DNA from: Euphorbia lathyris
Lineage: Eukaryota > Streptophyta > Magnoliopsida > Malpighiales > Euphorbiaceae
Length of the DNA: 64,000 bases
Assembly (NCBI RefSeq): GCF_963576675.1
Contig: NC_088917.1
Coordinates: 75,812,610 to 75,876,609, forward strand
Direction of reading: 5' to 3'
Shown here: positions 1-11,703 of the stretch, piece by piece
How the letters are laid out: every line of letters begins with the position of its first letter
How positions within the stretch are numbered: position 1 is the stretch's first letter
Made by a program: the position numbers and the translations under genes
Notes under the pieces: generated by a model
What the model was told of the DNA's origin: nothing
Seen by the model: only the letters and a program-made list of their open reading frames with translations
Database searches by the model: none

Positions 1-2225
1 ACATAAATTTAGTCAAACTATACGTAAATTATATCTAAAAATATAATATTTACGTAAAGTTCAAAGGTTTTACGTAAAACTCTAATTTTCACAATGTTTG
101 TGGATTTTTTCTTCTAAAGTAAAAGGGTTACGTAAATTTAGTCAAATCTTACGTAAATTATATCTAAAAATAAGAGATTTACGTAAAATTCATAGGTTTT
201 ACGTAAAACTCTATTTTCACAAGGTTTGTGAATTTTTTTCTCCTAAAATAAAAAGTTACGTAAATTTAGTCAAACTATACGTAAATTATATCTAAAAATA
301 AAATATTTACATAAAGTTCAAAAGTTTTACGTAAAACTCTAATTTTCATAATGTTTGTCGATTTTTTCTCCTAAAATAACAAGGTTACGTAAATTTAGTC
401 AAACTTTATGAAAATTATATTTAAAAATAAAAGATTTACGTAAAATTCATAGGTTTTACGTAAAACTCTATTTTCACAAGGTTTGTGAATTTTTTTCTCC
501 TAAAATAAAAAAGGTTACGTAAATTTAGTCAAACTATACGTAAATTATATCTAAAAATAAAATATTTACGTAAAGTTCAAAGGTTTTACGTAAAACTCTA
601 ATTTTCACAAGGTTTGTGGATTTTTTCTCCTAAAATGATAAGGTTACGTAAATTTAGTCAAACCTTATGTAAATTATATCTAAAAATAAAAGATTTACGT
701 AAAATTCATAGGTTTTACGTAAAACTCTATTTTCACAAGCTTTGTGAATTTTTTTCTCTTAAAATAAAAAGGTTACGTAATTAGTCAAACTATACGTAAA
801 TTATATCTAAAAATAAAATATTTACGAAAAGTTCAAAGGTTTCACGTAAAACTCTAATTTTCACAATATTTGTGGATTTTTCTCCTAAAGTAAAAGGGTT
901 ACGTAAATTTAGTCAAACTTTACGTAAATTATGTCTAAAAATAAAAGATTTACGTAAAATTCATAGGTTTTACGTAAAACTCTATTTTCACAAGGTTTAT
1001 GAATTTTTTTATCGTAAAATAAAGAAGGTTACGTAAATTTAGTCAAACTATACGTAAATTATATCTAAAAATAAAATATTTACGTAAAGTTCAAAGGTTT
1101 TATGTAAAACTCTAATTTTCAAAAGGTTTGTGGATTTTTTCTCCTAAAATGATAAGGTTACGTAAATTTAGTCAAACCTTATGTAAATTATATCTAAAAA
1201 TAAAAGATTTACGTAAAATTCATAGGTTTTACGTAAAACTCTATTTTCACAAGGTTTGTGAATTTTTTTCTTCTAAAATAAAAAGGTTACGTAATTAGTC
1301 AAACTATACGTAAATTATATCTAAAAATAAAATATTTATGTAAAGTTCAAAGGTTTTACGTAAAACTCTAATTTTCATAATATTTGTGGATTTTTCTCCT
1401 AAAGTAAAAAGGTTACGTAAATTTAGTCAAACCTTACGTAAATTATGTCTAAAAATAAAAGATTTACGTAAAATTCATACGTTTTACGTAAAACTCTATT
1501 TTCACAAGGTTTATGAATTTTTTATCGTAAAATAAAAAAGTTACGTAAATTTGGTCAAACTATACGTAAATTATTTCTAAAAATAAAATTTTTACGTAAA
1601 GTTCAAAGGTTTTACGTAAAACTCTAATTTTCACAAGGTTTGTGGATTTTTTCTCCTAAAATGACAAGGTTACGTAAATTTAGTCAAACCTTACGTAAAT
1701 TATGTCTAAAAATAAAAGATTTATGTAAAGTTCAAAGGTTTTACGTAAACCTCATATAAGGGAGACAGTAATGATTAAGGCCGTGAACTCACCTGCTCAG
1801 TCGATTAGCGGAACGGCCCAACATGTCTAAATTAAGTCAAATTTTACGTAAATTATGTCTAAAAAAAGAAGATTTACATAAATTTAAAAGGTTTTACTTA
1901 AAACTTTTGCAAAGCTAATGGTTTTTGTATAAAATAAAACTTTACGTAAATTAAGTCAAAATTTACGTAAATTATATCTAAACATAAAGGATTTACGTAA
2001 AAATCAAAAGTTTTACGTAAAACTCGATTTTATTGCAAAGGTAATGTTTTAAAAAAATTAATAATTTTATGTAAATTAAGTCAAACTTTACGTTGATTAT
2101 GTCTAGAAATAGATGATTTACGTAAAGTTTAAATGTTTTACGTGAAATCCGATTTTTCACGAAATTACTGATTTTTTGTTTGCAAAAGTCTTTGTGTAAA
2201 TAAAATTAAATTTTATGTAAAATGT
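1..2225. repeat. Satellite-like tandem array, about 128-bp monomer, TACGTA-rich
   Basis: The array has about 13 clear monomers of 126-130 bp, judged by the first TACGTA of each unit at 129, 257, 386, 516, 645, 774, 900, 1030, 1159, 1288, 1414, 1542 and 1671. After about 1830 it continues as degenerate units. Two monomer types alternate. Type A has ATATTTACGTAAAGTTCAAAGG and type B has GATTTACGTAAAATTCATAGG. Rarer variants recur every four monomers, for example TTACGTAATTAGTC at 774 and 1288. Each monomer has four TTACGTAA-type palindromes. No coding content is credible here. Confidence 0.93.
1750..1829. other. 80-bp non-repeat block inside the satellite array
   Basis: This short, GC-richer stretch has no TACGTA motif and interrupts the array exactly between a well-conserved monomer and the degenerate tail. 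It contains the inverted pieces GGCCGT and ACGGCC. I cannot assign it to a family. It may be the scar of an excised element or the junction of two array types. Confidence 0.5.
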
Positions 2226-2549
2226 TAGCAGATTAAGAAAAAAAATTTAATATTGGCAATTAGAAAAAAAAAATTGGAGCAAAGGAACGTGGAAAGAATT
2301 CCAAATAGAAAGAAGAAAAGTATTGCAGCTTTTTCAAAAATAATAATATTGTAATTGTTCATTAGAAAACCATCTAATAGGTAGATTAAGCAAGTAGCCG
2401 GTTTAAATTTCGTGAAATCCATCAATGGCTGAGATTTTAAAAATTTTAAATCAACGGTGTGACATACAAAGTAAGCTTACTTTGTTTTGGGACAAAGTAA
2501 TAGTAGCATGCACCCTACACTCATTTCATTATATAAGTCATTTTAGGAT
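2226..2549. other. Intergenic, nothing recognised
   Basis: AT-rich DNA between the satellite array and the first MULE-type MITE. I see no gene, repeat or RNA here. Confidence 0.5.
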
Positions 2550-2559
2550 ATTTAACATA

Positions 2560-3083
2560 GGGTAAATTACATTCATGGCCATGAACTTTACCTATTTTCA
2601 CATTATGGCCATTGAACTTTATTTCTTCCCGGTATGGTCACTCAACTTTACACTTTTTAACACCGACGGTCACTCAATTTTGACTAACTTCTCAAAATGA
2701 CCATTAACAATCGTTAACGGCCTCAAAATGAAAATATTCAAGAATTAAAGTTGTTCAGAACGATATTTACTATGAATCCACATTTTTTATTTTAAAAAAT
2801 CACATTTTTTGGAGCTTTCTCTCTCTAAAAATTCACTTTCTCTCTCCTAACCAAACAACACCCAAATGAACTCAAAACGAAAATTTTCAAGAATTAAAGT
2901 TTCTTAGAATATCATTAACGCTTTGGATTTTTAATTTTTAGCCGTAAATAGTCGTTTTGAGACGTTAAGTGGCCACCGGTGTTAAAAAGTGTAAAGTTCA
3001 GTGGCAATACCGGGAAGAAATGAAGTTCAGTGGCCATAATGTGAAAATGGGTAAAGTTCAGTGTCCATAGGTGTAATTTACCC
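2560..3083. mobile_element. MULE-type MITE, family 1, long terminal inverted repeats
   Basis: The element starts GGGTAAATTAC and ends GTAATTTACCC, with inverted arms of about 150 bp (GGCCATGAACTTTACC against its complement). A perfect 10-bp target duplication, ATTTAACATA, lies at 2550-2559 and 3084-3093. Length is 524 bp with no coding content. A 9-10 bp duplication and long inverted repeats are typical of Mutator-like elements. Relatives lie at 12000-12515 and 32213-32735. Confidence 0.93.
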
Positions 3084-3284
3084 ATTTAACATAAATAAAG
3101 TAAATCAATTAATATAGACTCCAATTAATGAATTTATATTAGTTAACTAATTTTTTTTTTCTCTCATGTAATGATTGGAGAATAAAGCTTGAAAGGTATA
3201 ATTATCATCTCGAAAGATATAATTATCATCTCGAAAGTTAGATATTTTTTTTAGTAGCTTATTTTATTTTATTTTCCATATACA

Positions 3285-3320
3285 TTGGAGCCCCTCCGAG
3301 CTTTCCCCCCTGGCTCCGCC
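3285..3320. mobile_element. Terminal fragment of a MULE-type element
   Basis: The text CTGGCTCCGCCACTG preceded by a C-run matches the complement of the left end of the element at 23238-23939 (GTGGCAGAGCCAGG). Only this end is present. Confidence 0.5.
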
Positions 3321-3465
3321 ACTGGTTCGAGTCTTACACGCGGCCTCTTGCCAAATAAATTGGCAAGGGAAGGCTTGCCCGGAGTACACCCTTATGGTGG
3401 GACCCCTCCCCGGACCATCGCTTAGCGGGGACGCATAATGCACCGGACCGTCCTTTTCCTTTTAT
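3316..3465 (+). mobile_element. tRNA-derived SINE fragment, Au-like
   Basis: There is a good RNA polymerase III B box, GGTTCGAGTC, at 3324-3333. It is followed by a body with CCCCTCCCCGGACC, a GCGGGG block, TGCACCGG and a short T-rich end. This order matches my memory of the plant Au SINE family. No A box is visible, because the upstream sequence is a MULE end, so the copy looks 5'-truncated or chimeric. Confidence 0.6.
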
Positions 3466-3734
3466 CACTTGGTGGAATACGACTCATTATTCTTGTAATT
3501 CTTTCGTTAACTTTAGTCATGTAGAGCAATTTAGATTTGTTTAATTTTGTTTCTATTATACTTTTTCTTAATAGTATCGGGCCTAGCTTCAATATGAAAT
3601 TATAGATTGCCAATCTGGTTGGAATGTTCAATCTCCTTTCTAGCTAACTTCCCGCCTTTATTTAATATTGGAACATCGTACAATATTAGAGTACTTAGTT
3701 TCAAACTAAAAAAAGATCAATATTAAATACTTAG

Positions 3735-4008
3735 TAAATTAATGACAGTATTTTGGTGTTAAAATAATAACATAAATGATAATACAAAATTTATTATATT
3801 AATTAATTTATGTGTACATAATACATAATTCTTGTATTATGTTGCAATTACATTAACTATAAATAATAATTATATATAAAGAATATGCAGCTTGAACAAA
3901 TGCTTGCAAATATTTCATATGAATAATTAATAATTATTGATTAATGTTTTAACCATGATTAATATTAATCCCCTTTGAGCAGACATATATTTCCTCTTCT
4001 GTAAATCA
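3735..4008 (-). other. 3' flank of thionin-like gene A (duplicated unit)
   Basis: This sequence downstream of gene A can be matched in order, with gaps, to 10990-11190 and 11705-11776 downstream of gene B, and partly to 46440-46614 downstream of gene D. Shared words include TACATAATTC, TTGCAGCTTG and GTTTAACCAT. The tandem duplication therefore covered the 3' untranslated and flanking sequence as well as the gene. Confidence 0.6.
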
Positions 4009-6114
4009 CTATTGTTCTGTAAAAAAAAAGAAAAATAAAATACAAGTTGGTTAATATATGTATATAAGTCAAGAAAAACAATAAAAAAAGTGAATATAGT
4101 GCAAATTTAGTCTTATCGTTACTCGGGTAGAACATGTTTAGCTTTCACGTGCAAAACAATGTAATTTTAAGTCCAACGTTAACAAGACGGTGCAATTTCA
4201 ACATTGTTAACAGAAGATAAGTTTTTTTTTTCGTGTGCAATTTCATATTCTGGTTACTCTCCAACCTCTAGCGTTCTGTCCACTCAATAAGATTTAAAAT
4301 TGCAAATCATTTTATTTAATGGCAAAACTCATCTACTGCTAACGAGGTTTGAAATTGCACGGTTTAGTAAATCTTAGACTTAAGATTGCACTAATTGTTT
4401 TGTATGTGGATGACAAATCGGTTCTTATTCATTAACCATATGGTTAAATTTGTATTATCCCACAGAAACTAAGGGATACTGTACAAATTTAGCCCAATAG
4501 TTATTGGGGAAGAGTAGATTTAACCTCAACGTACAAAACATTGCAAAACCTAACATTTACCAGACACTGCAATTTCAAACCCTAGTAATGAATTGTAACA
4601 TTTTTTCATTAACATAAGATCCCAACCTCCATTGTTCTAGTCACCAAATACGATTTGAACTTGCAAATCTTCTATTAATGAAAAAAAACTCATCTTCTGT
4701 TAACGAGGACTTGAAATTGCAATGTCTACTAAACTATACACTTAAAATTACATTATTTCATACGTTAAACTAACAAATCCGCCCTACTAAAATTTCTACC
4801 TCATCTCAACAAAATATCAAAAGAAAATGATATATATACATTATCATATAGGGTAAATAAATATATTAGTCCCTACATTTTTAGTTAACACACTATTCAG
4901 TCTTTATATTTCAATAAAACACTACTTAGTCCTCAACTTTTATCCTATTCAACACTTTATTCCCTCAAATATTTTAATTACCAAACATTTTAGTCCCTCT
5001 AAGAGGGACTAAACTGTCGAATAAAACGAAAGTTAACGACTAAACAACGTATTACTAAAATACAAAAACTAAAAACATGTTACTTAAAAATGTACGGTCT
5101 AAAATTGAACTTACGAAAATTACAAAACCATACAGTTAAATTTGTACTATCCCACACAAATTAAGAGATAAGTACAAATTTTAACTCAGTGGTTACTGGA
5201 GAATCCCAGATTTAGCTTCAACGCTCAAAACATTACAAAACCTAACGTTTACTAGATGATGCAATTTGAAAGCCCATTAACGGAAGATACATTTGTTTCA
5301 TTAACATAAAGATTTGCGACTTTCAACCTCCAATGTTCTAGTCATCCAACACGGCTTGAAATTGCACATTTTCTATTAATAAAAAAAAACCCATCTTTTG
5401 TTAACAAGATTTAAAATTGCACCATCCAGTAAATATTAAACTTAAAATTACATCATTTTATACATTAAAACTAACTTCTCCAATAACCATATATATAAGG
5501 CACATAATTTATTAGTCCCTACATTTTTAGTTAATACACTATTCAGTCCTCATATTTCAATAAAACACAATCTAGTCCTTAATTTTTATCCTATTCAACA
5601 CTTTAATCCTTCAAATATTTGAATCATCAAGCATTTCAGTCCCTCTATATATGATGAACTATTAGACATTCTCTACATTTTTAGTCAACACACTATTCAG
5701 TCCTCATATTTCAATAAAACACTATTTAGTCCTCAACTTTTATCCGATTCAACACATTAACCCCCCAAATATTTAAATCATCAAACATTCCAATCTCTCT
5801 ATAAGAAACTAAACTGTCGAATAAAACAAAAGTTAACAACTAAACAATGTATTAATAAAATACGAAAACTAAAACACATGTTACGTAAAAACATACGGAC
5901 TAAAATTGAACTTACTTGTTTGTTCAGCCACGCATTTTTCTTCACATTTCTTTTCACAAGCATCAGAGCCATCTGCTGGCTTAGCCATACAGCCTTTAGT
6001 GCAATTAGCCATACACACATCTGCTGGATTATCAACTGATTCAACTAATGGAATTTCACTTAATCCTATAATCATGATGCAAACAATTAAACATCCAATA
6101 ATTCTTTTCTCCAT
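4009..6114 (-). CDS. Thionin-like secreted cysteine-rich peptide, gene A (two exons)
   Basis: Exon 1 is 5916-6114 and exon 2 coding sequence is 4009-4016, giving 68 residues. Residues 1-26 form a signal peptide: a short basic start, then a hydrophobic stretch ending near Val-Glu-Ser. The mature part has six cysteines at 34, 38, 42, 53, 57 and 61, as two C-x3-C-x3-C blocks. The exon 1 donor is GTAAGT (complement at 5910-5915). The acceptor is a pyrimidine tract ending ACAG just before 4016. Exon 2 adds only two residues and a TAG stop. The donor position and the start of exon 2 are shared with the paralogues B and D, which supports the model. The family resembles plant thionin-like or hairpin-type antimicrobial peptides. 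Function is inferred only from this architecture. The frame is intact, with TATA-like sequence about 90 bp upstream. Confidence 0.75.
4086..5907. repeat. Two interleaved repeat modules filling the gene A intron
   Basis: Module R1 (about 330-370 bp) begins near GTACAAATTTAG and holds TGCAATTTCA and CCAACCTCCAATGTTCT. It occurs near 4100-4450, 4465-4800 and 5130-5495, and again at 15478-15760 in the gene B intron. Module R2, with TTAGTCCCTACATTTTTAGT and AACACTATTTAGTCCTCAA, occurs near 4855-5110, 5500-5655 and 5660-5907. R2 has the long inverted arms of a MULE-type MITE. The order is R1, R1, R2, R1, R2, R2. Confidence 0.75.
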
Positions 6115-6351
6115 TTTAATTTTTTTTTTTAAATTTTGGCTTCTGTTTCTTTGATATTGTGATTATAATTTTAATTAGTGATTAAGTATGGTATGGGTTT
6201 GAGATTAAATACTAGTAAATGCAATGCTTATTTTAGTAAATTCAAACAAAAATAGTTATCATAGAGATAATGTGAAAAGGTTTTGAGATCCTAATTTTTT
6301 TGACATTTTTTTAGGGTGATTGACTTTTTAAATTGTAAATTTTGTTGTACA
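6115..6351 (-). promoter_or_regulatory. Gene A promoter with two blocks conserved in all paralogues
   Basis: On the minus strand the proximal block (6199-6250) reads TTTGAATTTACTAAAATAAG, then TAGTATTTAATCTC, a TATA-like box. The distal block (6282-6351) contains the complement of GATCCTAA...GACATTT...TTAGG...GACTTTTT. Matching blocks precede genes B, C and D at the same spacing. The transcription start is not determined. Confidence 0.65.
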
Positions 6352-6359
6352 CATAATAC

Positions 6360-6390
6360 AAAAATAAAATAAAATAAAATAAAATAAAAA
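6360..6390. repeat. (AAAAT)n microsatellite
   Basis: About six units of AAAAT/ATAAA lie just upstream of the gene A promoter block. Confidence 0.8.
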
Positions 6391-6460
6391 CAACAAAAAC
6401 AAATAGATATTTATATAATAAGAATAGTAGTTAATAAGGTTCAACATATATATGCACCAT

Positions 6461-6640
6461 CAGTTGCGTTCATATGGACCCTGATGACCACATAAATTTT
6501 GTCATTCACCCTTAGATCCAGGCGGATTAAATATAAACCTTAGGATGTTTTGAATCTCCATCTTAGGATTTTAATCCGCCTGGATCTAACGGTGAATGAC
6601 AAAATTTATGTGGTCATCAGAGTCCATGTGAACGCAACTG
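6461..6640. mobile_element. Palindromic 180-bp MITE with 9-bp target duplication
   Basis: It is almost a perfect foldback. It begins CAGTTGCGTT and ends AACGCAACTG, and the inner arms CATAAATTTTGTCATTCACC also pair. The 9-bp sequence ATGCACCAT flanks both sides (6452-6460, 6642-6650, one base offset on the right). It is related to the element at 38868-39051. Confidence 0.85.
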
Positions 6641-6709
6641 CATGCACCATAACTAGCTAACATTTCCAATTAAATAAAAGCTAAAAGATTACAAACGATT
6701 AGATAACTT

Positions 6710-7658
6710 TATACATGTTCATGGGCCGGACTGGGCCGGGCCCAATGAGCTTTTATCTAAAAATGCTCAGTCCAATCCGTTGCTAATTTAGATGGATTAT
6801 AGCCGGACTGGGCTCGAGCTAAAAATTCAAATCCCAAGCCCAGACATATAAGTCCACCTAAATATATATTTATAATTTGTAATAATAAAATAGGGCAAAG
6901 TACGAAAAAAATGCTCGTGGTTTGCCTTGTTTGCAAATAGAGGTCCATGGTTTAAAAGTTTGCAAATAGAGGTATGTGATATACTTTTTTTACAAAACAA
7001 AGTATTTAAAATTAAACTTTTAAGTAATTGATAACAATAAGAGCATTTTTTTACTTTTTTTCAATTACATTTATATATTGACAAAATACAGATCACAAAA
7101 TCAAATTGCAACCGTGTAAAACGAACTTAAATATCAATTTAGTTCATAAACTGTCAGATTAGTAAAAAACGTAAAATTTCACCATATTATTTATTGTTTC
7201 GATTTAGAAAGTTGTTTTTGTCGGGGTTGGGTTTTGCTGATATGTAATAATAATAATTTTTTAGATAAAAACGTTTTTTGTTGTAATCAGAACTTAAATG
7301 TGTAATTGTAATACTTTGTTTTGTAAATAAAACATACTACAGACCTTTATTTGTAAACTTTTAAACCACATGCCTCTGTTTGCAAATTGGACAAACCACA
7401 TGCATTTTTTTCGTACTTTTCCCAATAAAATATAACAGATCATACTTAAAAATAAATATTAATATATAAACTTATTAACTAATATGAATAGACAGACCGG
7501 GCTGAACCAGCCCATACTATTTTTACAAATACCAAACCCACCAAAAATTAGGTGGGCTTTAGGGCGTCTGGACCGGACTAGGTCTGAGGATAATTTTTCG
7601 TGTCCAAGTCCGATCCAGAGGACATAGGTCTAGGCGGGTATCCGGACCTGTGAACAGA
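6710..7658. mobile_element. GGCCCGG-type non-autonomous element, split by a nested MITE
   Basis: The left part begins TGTTCATGGGCCGG and the right part ends CCGGACCTGTGAACA, with scattered GGGCTGGGC-type words. ATTAGATAACTT occurs on both sides (6698-6709 and 7659-7670), which may include the target duplication. The style matches the hAT-like element at 7935-8355. No coding content is visible. Confidence 0.65.
6893..7423. mobile_element. MULE-type MITE nested in the 6710-7658 element
   Basis: It begins GGGCAAAGTACG and ends CGTACTTTTCCC. It is 531 bp with inverted arms of about 130 bp, and has a perfect 9-bp duplication, AATAAAATA, at 6884-6892 and 7424-7432. The termini resemble the larger PDX1-carrying MULE at 54851-56353. 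Confidence 0.92.
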
Positions 7659-7934
7659 ATTAGATAACTTCTATTTTTTAAATATTAATTCTTCAAAAAA
7701 TAAATAAATTAGAGGATATATATATATATTTTTTTTATGGAAGAGAGTATTTTCTAAACATTTGAAGTTTTATTTATTTTCAGAAAGAGTAATCAATCAA
7801 TTGTGGAAAAATGAAAGATTTGATATAAGGAAGAAGATATAGTTCGCATATCACTACATGAAAAATGACTAGTTTCATGAAAAAAATGGATACGTGTTGA
7901 CATGAATTAATTGGTAGAGAGCATTACTTTCGAA

Positions 7935-8355
7935 TAGACCTGTCCATAGGCCCGGGTACCCACACGGCTCCTCCAAGCCCATGTCCTTTAGACCGAGCTT
8001 GGACAGTATAAATTAAACTTAGGTCCAGTCCGGCCCAAGTCCGCCGCTAAAGCCCGCCTATTTTTTGGGCAGACTTAGGATTGATTAAAATAGCACGGAC
8101 CGGCCCGCCTATTACTATTAATTTATTTATTTATACATTTATATATTAAATATTTACTTTTAAATATAAACTTTATTTTTTATAATTAAAAATTATGTAT
8201 ATATATTTAGGTGGGTTTATATGGGCTGAGCTTGAGATTTGATTTTGAAGCCCGAACCCACCTAAATTTATAGCGGACTGGGCTGGGCTTGGACTGCGTA
8301 CTTTTATATAAAAGTCTGATAAGCCCGGCCCGAGCCTGACCCATGGTCAGGTCTA
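7935..8355. mobile_element. hAT-like MITE
   Basis: The termini are TAGACCTGTCCATAGG and CCATGGTCAGGTCTA. The flanks CTTTCGAA and CTCCCGAA fit a degenerate 8-bp target duplication. It is 421 bp and non-coding. Confidence 0.7.
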
Positions 8356-8429
8356 CTCCCGAAGCACCCTAATTTTTTTCTATATTATCTTATGAGGTAC
8401 AATATAGGTATCAGAACCTGATATATCAT

Positions 8430-9740
8430 CATGTCTCTCCCACTTTCAAGTTCTACGGTCGTTGCCTGCCGCAACTTCAGATTCCACCACCACTGACACT
8501 ACTCCGATCAGTCAGACCATAAATCTTCTGATAATACACAAAATCCCATGTATGTCGTTTGGGAACAAAAAGATCAACAAGTCCTTAGATGACTTCGTGC
8601 TTGGATGGTAGAAGCATTACTTCCACAAATAGTGGATGCAAAAATTGATGTTGAGGTGTGGAACAAACTGACTAAGGCATATTTCCTTTTGTTCTCGTTC
8701 TCATGTTCGTAATTTACGGGTACAATTGCATGGCCTAACTCGAGCTAACAATGATATATTCCCTCAGACATTATAAAATCCAAGAGTATTTAGGATCAAT
8801 TAGCCTCATTCCAACAATTTATGGGCGGGGATGATCTCGTAGATGCGATTTTGATAGGCCTTAGACCTTCGTATCGTCCATTTGTTATGGTCGTAGAGGC
8901 TCATATTGAAGCCATAAAGTTTGAAGATTTATATGGGTTACCTCTCTATGAATAAAAGGCAACTTGCTCGTAATTCAATTGTTCAATCTATTGCAAATTA
9001 CGACCATGTATTCAAATCAAATGAATTTATGGATTATATTCTCAACGTGGAAGAGGACATGGTCAAAATTTTAGAGGCGGCATATCCGGACAGCATCACC
9101 ACAATCATCATGGTTCGAGAGACATCAATTCCAATTCGAGTCATAATGGATTGTATTCCATATTTCTGCTTGAAATAATTGCTTATCAAACTTAGCTACA
9201 TTGTGTGTTTGACATGACCGTTTAGGACATGCTTTTTTTTCCAATTGTTAAAGATTTTCTTGATTCTAATAAAATTTATGTTTCCAATAATAAGCATTCA
9301 TTACGTTCTTCCTGTTGTTTAAGAAAAAGTCATAAATCACTGTTTTCATTGTTTGATAATGTTTATGTTGCTCTTCTTGATTTGATTTGTACGGAAGTCT
9401 AGGGTGTAACTCCGATTGTTTCTATGGATGGTTGTTGTTACTATATTTGTTTTTTTATCATCATACTAAATATAGTTGGGTACACTTTTTGAAACAAAAA
9501 TCAGATGCGCATGATGTTTTCATTTAGTGCAAGAATCTAGTTGATTTTTTAAATAAGTCTACCAAGCTTTTCAATCTGACGGAGGAGGTGAATACTCATT
9601 CCAAAATTTATACTTTTTCGAGTTAAAGTAAACTTCATAGAGGATATAAATGTCATGATTCTATTTCATCAAAATTATTTATCCCACGTCATATTTTGTT
9701 TGAACAAGAGCAATATATCTAATGTACTCATAAAGAACCG
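8430..9740 (+). pseudogene. Decayed Copia retrotransposon fragment (gag then integrase)
   Basis: Conceptual reading of about 8540-9175 gives recognisable Copia gag text (for example WEQKDQQ, LRAWMVEALLP, VWNKLTKAYF, LRVQLHGL), broken by several frameshifts and stops. From about 9360 it changes to integrase core text, including GVTPIVSMDG and QSDGGGEY, also broken. No LTR is visible on either side. The protease and integrase N-terminal regions are missing or unrecognisable. This is a dead fragment. Confidence 0.75.
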
Positions 9741-10539
9741 TTTACTAATATTTTAAACCACAAATTTACAAAATAAATAAATTATATCACATAATATACT
9801 TTATTAAGATACATATCCATTAACATTCACTAAAATTCAAATGTAATTGGGGTTTTCTATGGAACACTTAAATAGTCAGGATTGACAAATTATTTACAAA
9901 ACTCTTTAAACAAATTTATTTAAATATCAAATTCGATGTTTTTTAAAACTTTTTTTCCCTACAAGTTATTAACTGAAATTTAAAAAAAAAACAAAAAAAA
10001 AGTTATAATATTCTAATATTTTAAGATTTAAAAATCATATAATATATAAAAATAATTTTGATAAAAGTAAATAAAAATTAAAATCTGATTTTTAAATGTA
10101 ATTTAGTGGGTGAGGGACATTTAAATTGGAAGCCCAATTTACGCCATCTATTTAAAGGGAAAATTACACAGAAATTCATCTTTAAGAAACTATTTACAAC
10201 TATGTCAAATCATAATTTTGGATTATTTCAAACTAGTAAAATCAGTACTTTTAATATATTTTAAAGATTGAAATTTATAAATTAGGGGTCTAAAATATAT
10301 TTTCTAGGGTTTAGAATTTGTGAATTGAAGTCTAGAATTTTTAAATTAGGGTGTAAAATCATAATATATAGAAAATAATGACATATTAAGAATTAAGTTT
10401 GGTGATATGTATTAGTTGTAATTTTGTAGTTAAATATGATATTCATGTAATTGATGTCTTGCCCCATGTGATACTTAGACATGAACAGCCCATCTGATTG
10501 TTTATTATTTTAAATTTGCCGAAAATTTTATAAAATAAA
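9741..10539. other. Intergenic, AT-rich, nothing firm
   Basis: No coding frame is credible. The stretch 10150-10450 has repeated AGGGT and TAAATTAGGG words that suggest an old MITE remnant, but I could not place its ends. Confidence 0.4.
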
Positions 10540-10895
10540 GGCTTAACACCCATTTGGGTCCCTAAACTTAGGTTTCAAAGTCAATTAGGACCCTAAACTA
10601 TCAAAATCATCAATCAGGTCCTTGAACTAGCTAAAAATCATCAATTGAGTCCTTATTCTAAACAAAAATCTTCAATTGAGTCCTCATCGAAAATCATTCG
10701 GTTGAACAATTTCATACATTATTTTCCAAACTCATTTTGAATCAACGCAGATATTAATACAGTTTATATTAAATAGTTACAGTTTCCGATTTTAAGACAT
10801 GATAAGGACTCAATTGATGATATTTGCTTAGTTCAGAAACCTAATTAATGATTTTGATAGCTTACAGTCATAATTGATTTTGAAGTGTAATGCCT
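10540..10895. mobile_element. MULE-type MITE, GGGTCCCTAAACT family
   Basis: The left arm (GGCTTAACACCCATTTGGG, then TTTCAAAGTCAATTAGG) pairs with the right arm (complement of TAATTGATTTTGAAG). A relative lies at 62831-63208. Exact ends and target duplication are unclear. Confidence 0.65.
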
Positions 10896-11203
10896 AAAAT
10901 GAAAGACCCCATCTTCTTTTTCGCAGCTTCATGTCTGCCATGATTGGGGGAGCTTTTCCATTGGAGATTAAAGGCACGGGAACGGAGATAACTTATCATA
11001 TTTTGGCATTAAATAATAAACTAAATTACTATACCCAAATTCTAATTTTCAGGTGCTTTTTATATTAATTAACGTACAAAATACATAATTCATGCAATAT
11101 ATATGTTATATTACATTACATTATACATATAAATTATGAATAATGGATGCATGAAATACAATAGTTTTGCAGCTTGCAATGAATTTCCATATTAATAATA
11201 ATA

Positions 11204-11703
11204 GGCACCCAACCCCCTAAATTTGTAACTTTTTTTTCACCTGGCCTCCTTAACTTAGGGGACAACCTCTCAACCCCCTCAACTTTCCAAAAACATCACA
11301 TACAACCCCTTACACCTCTATGTTCGGTCAAAAATATTGACCCGTGTAGAAAACGCGCTTGACTGTTGACCACACCAATGCCACGTGTCATTTTTTTATT
11401 AAATTTTTCCATTGAGACCCCTGCTCGGCGAGCAAGCCCATTTGTGATGTTTTCTAATCACGAATTTTCTACACGGGTCAATATTTTGACCAAACATAGA
11501 TGTTTTCTACACGAGTTTTCTACACGGGTCAATATATTCAAGCGCGTTTTCTACACGGGTCAATATTTTGACCGAACATAGGGGTGTAATGGGCTGTATG
11601 TGATGTTTTTTGAGAGTTGAAAGGGTTGAGAGGTTGTCCCCTAAGTTAAGGGGGCCAGGTGAAAAAAAGTTACAAATTTAGAGAGTTGGATGCCTATTAA
11701 CCC
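11204..11703. mobile_element. MULE-type MITE in the gene B 3' flank
   Basis: Long inverted arms run from GGCACCCAACCCCCTAAA to the complement, ending TGGATGCCTATTAACCC. Internal words GGTCAAT..TTGACC and TTCTACACG are repeated three times at 11470-11580. The flanks are AT-rich (ATAATAATA on both sides), so the exact ends are ambiguous. A larger relative lies at 61798-62714. Confidence 0.8.

Noticed and set aside
1..1750. Regularly spaced repeats that could suggest a CRISPR array
   Set aside because: The whole 128-bp unit is repeated, with no unique spacers, and the context is eukaryotic.
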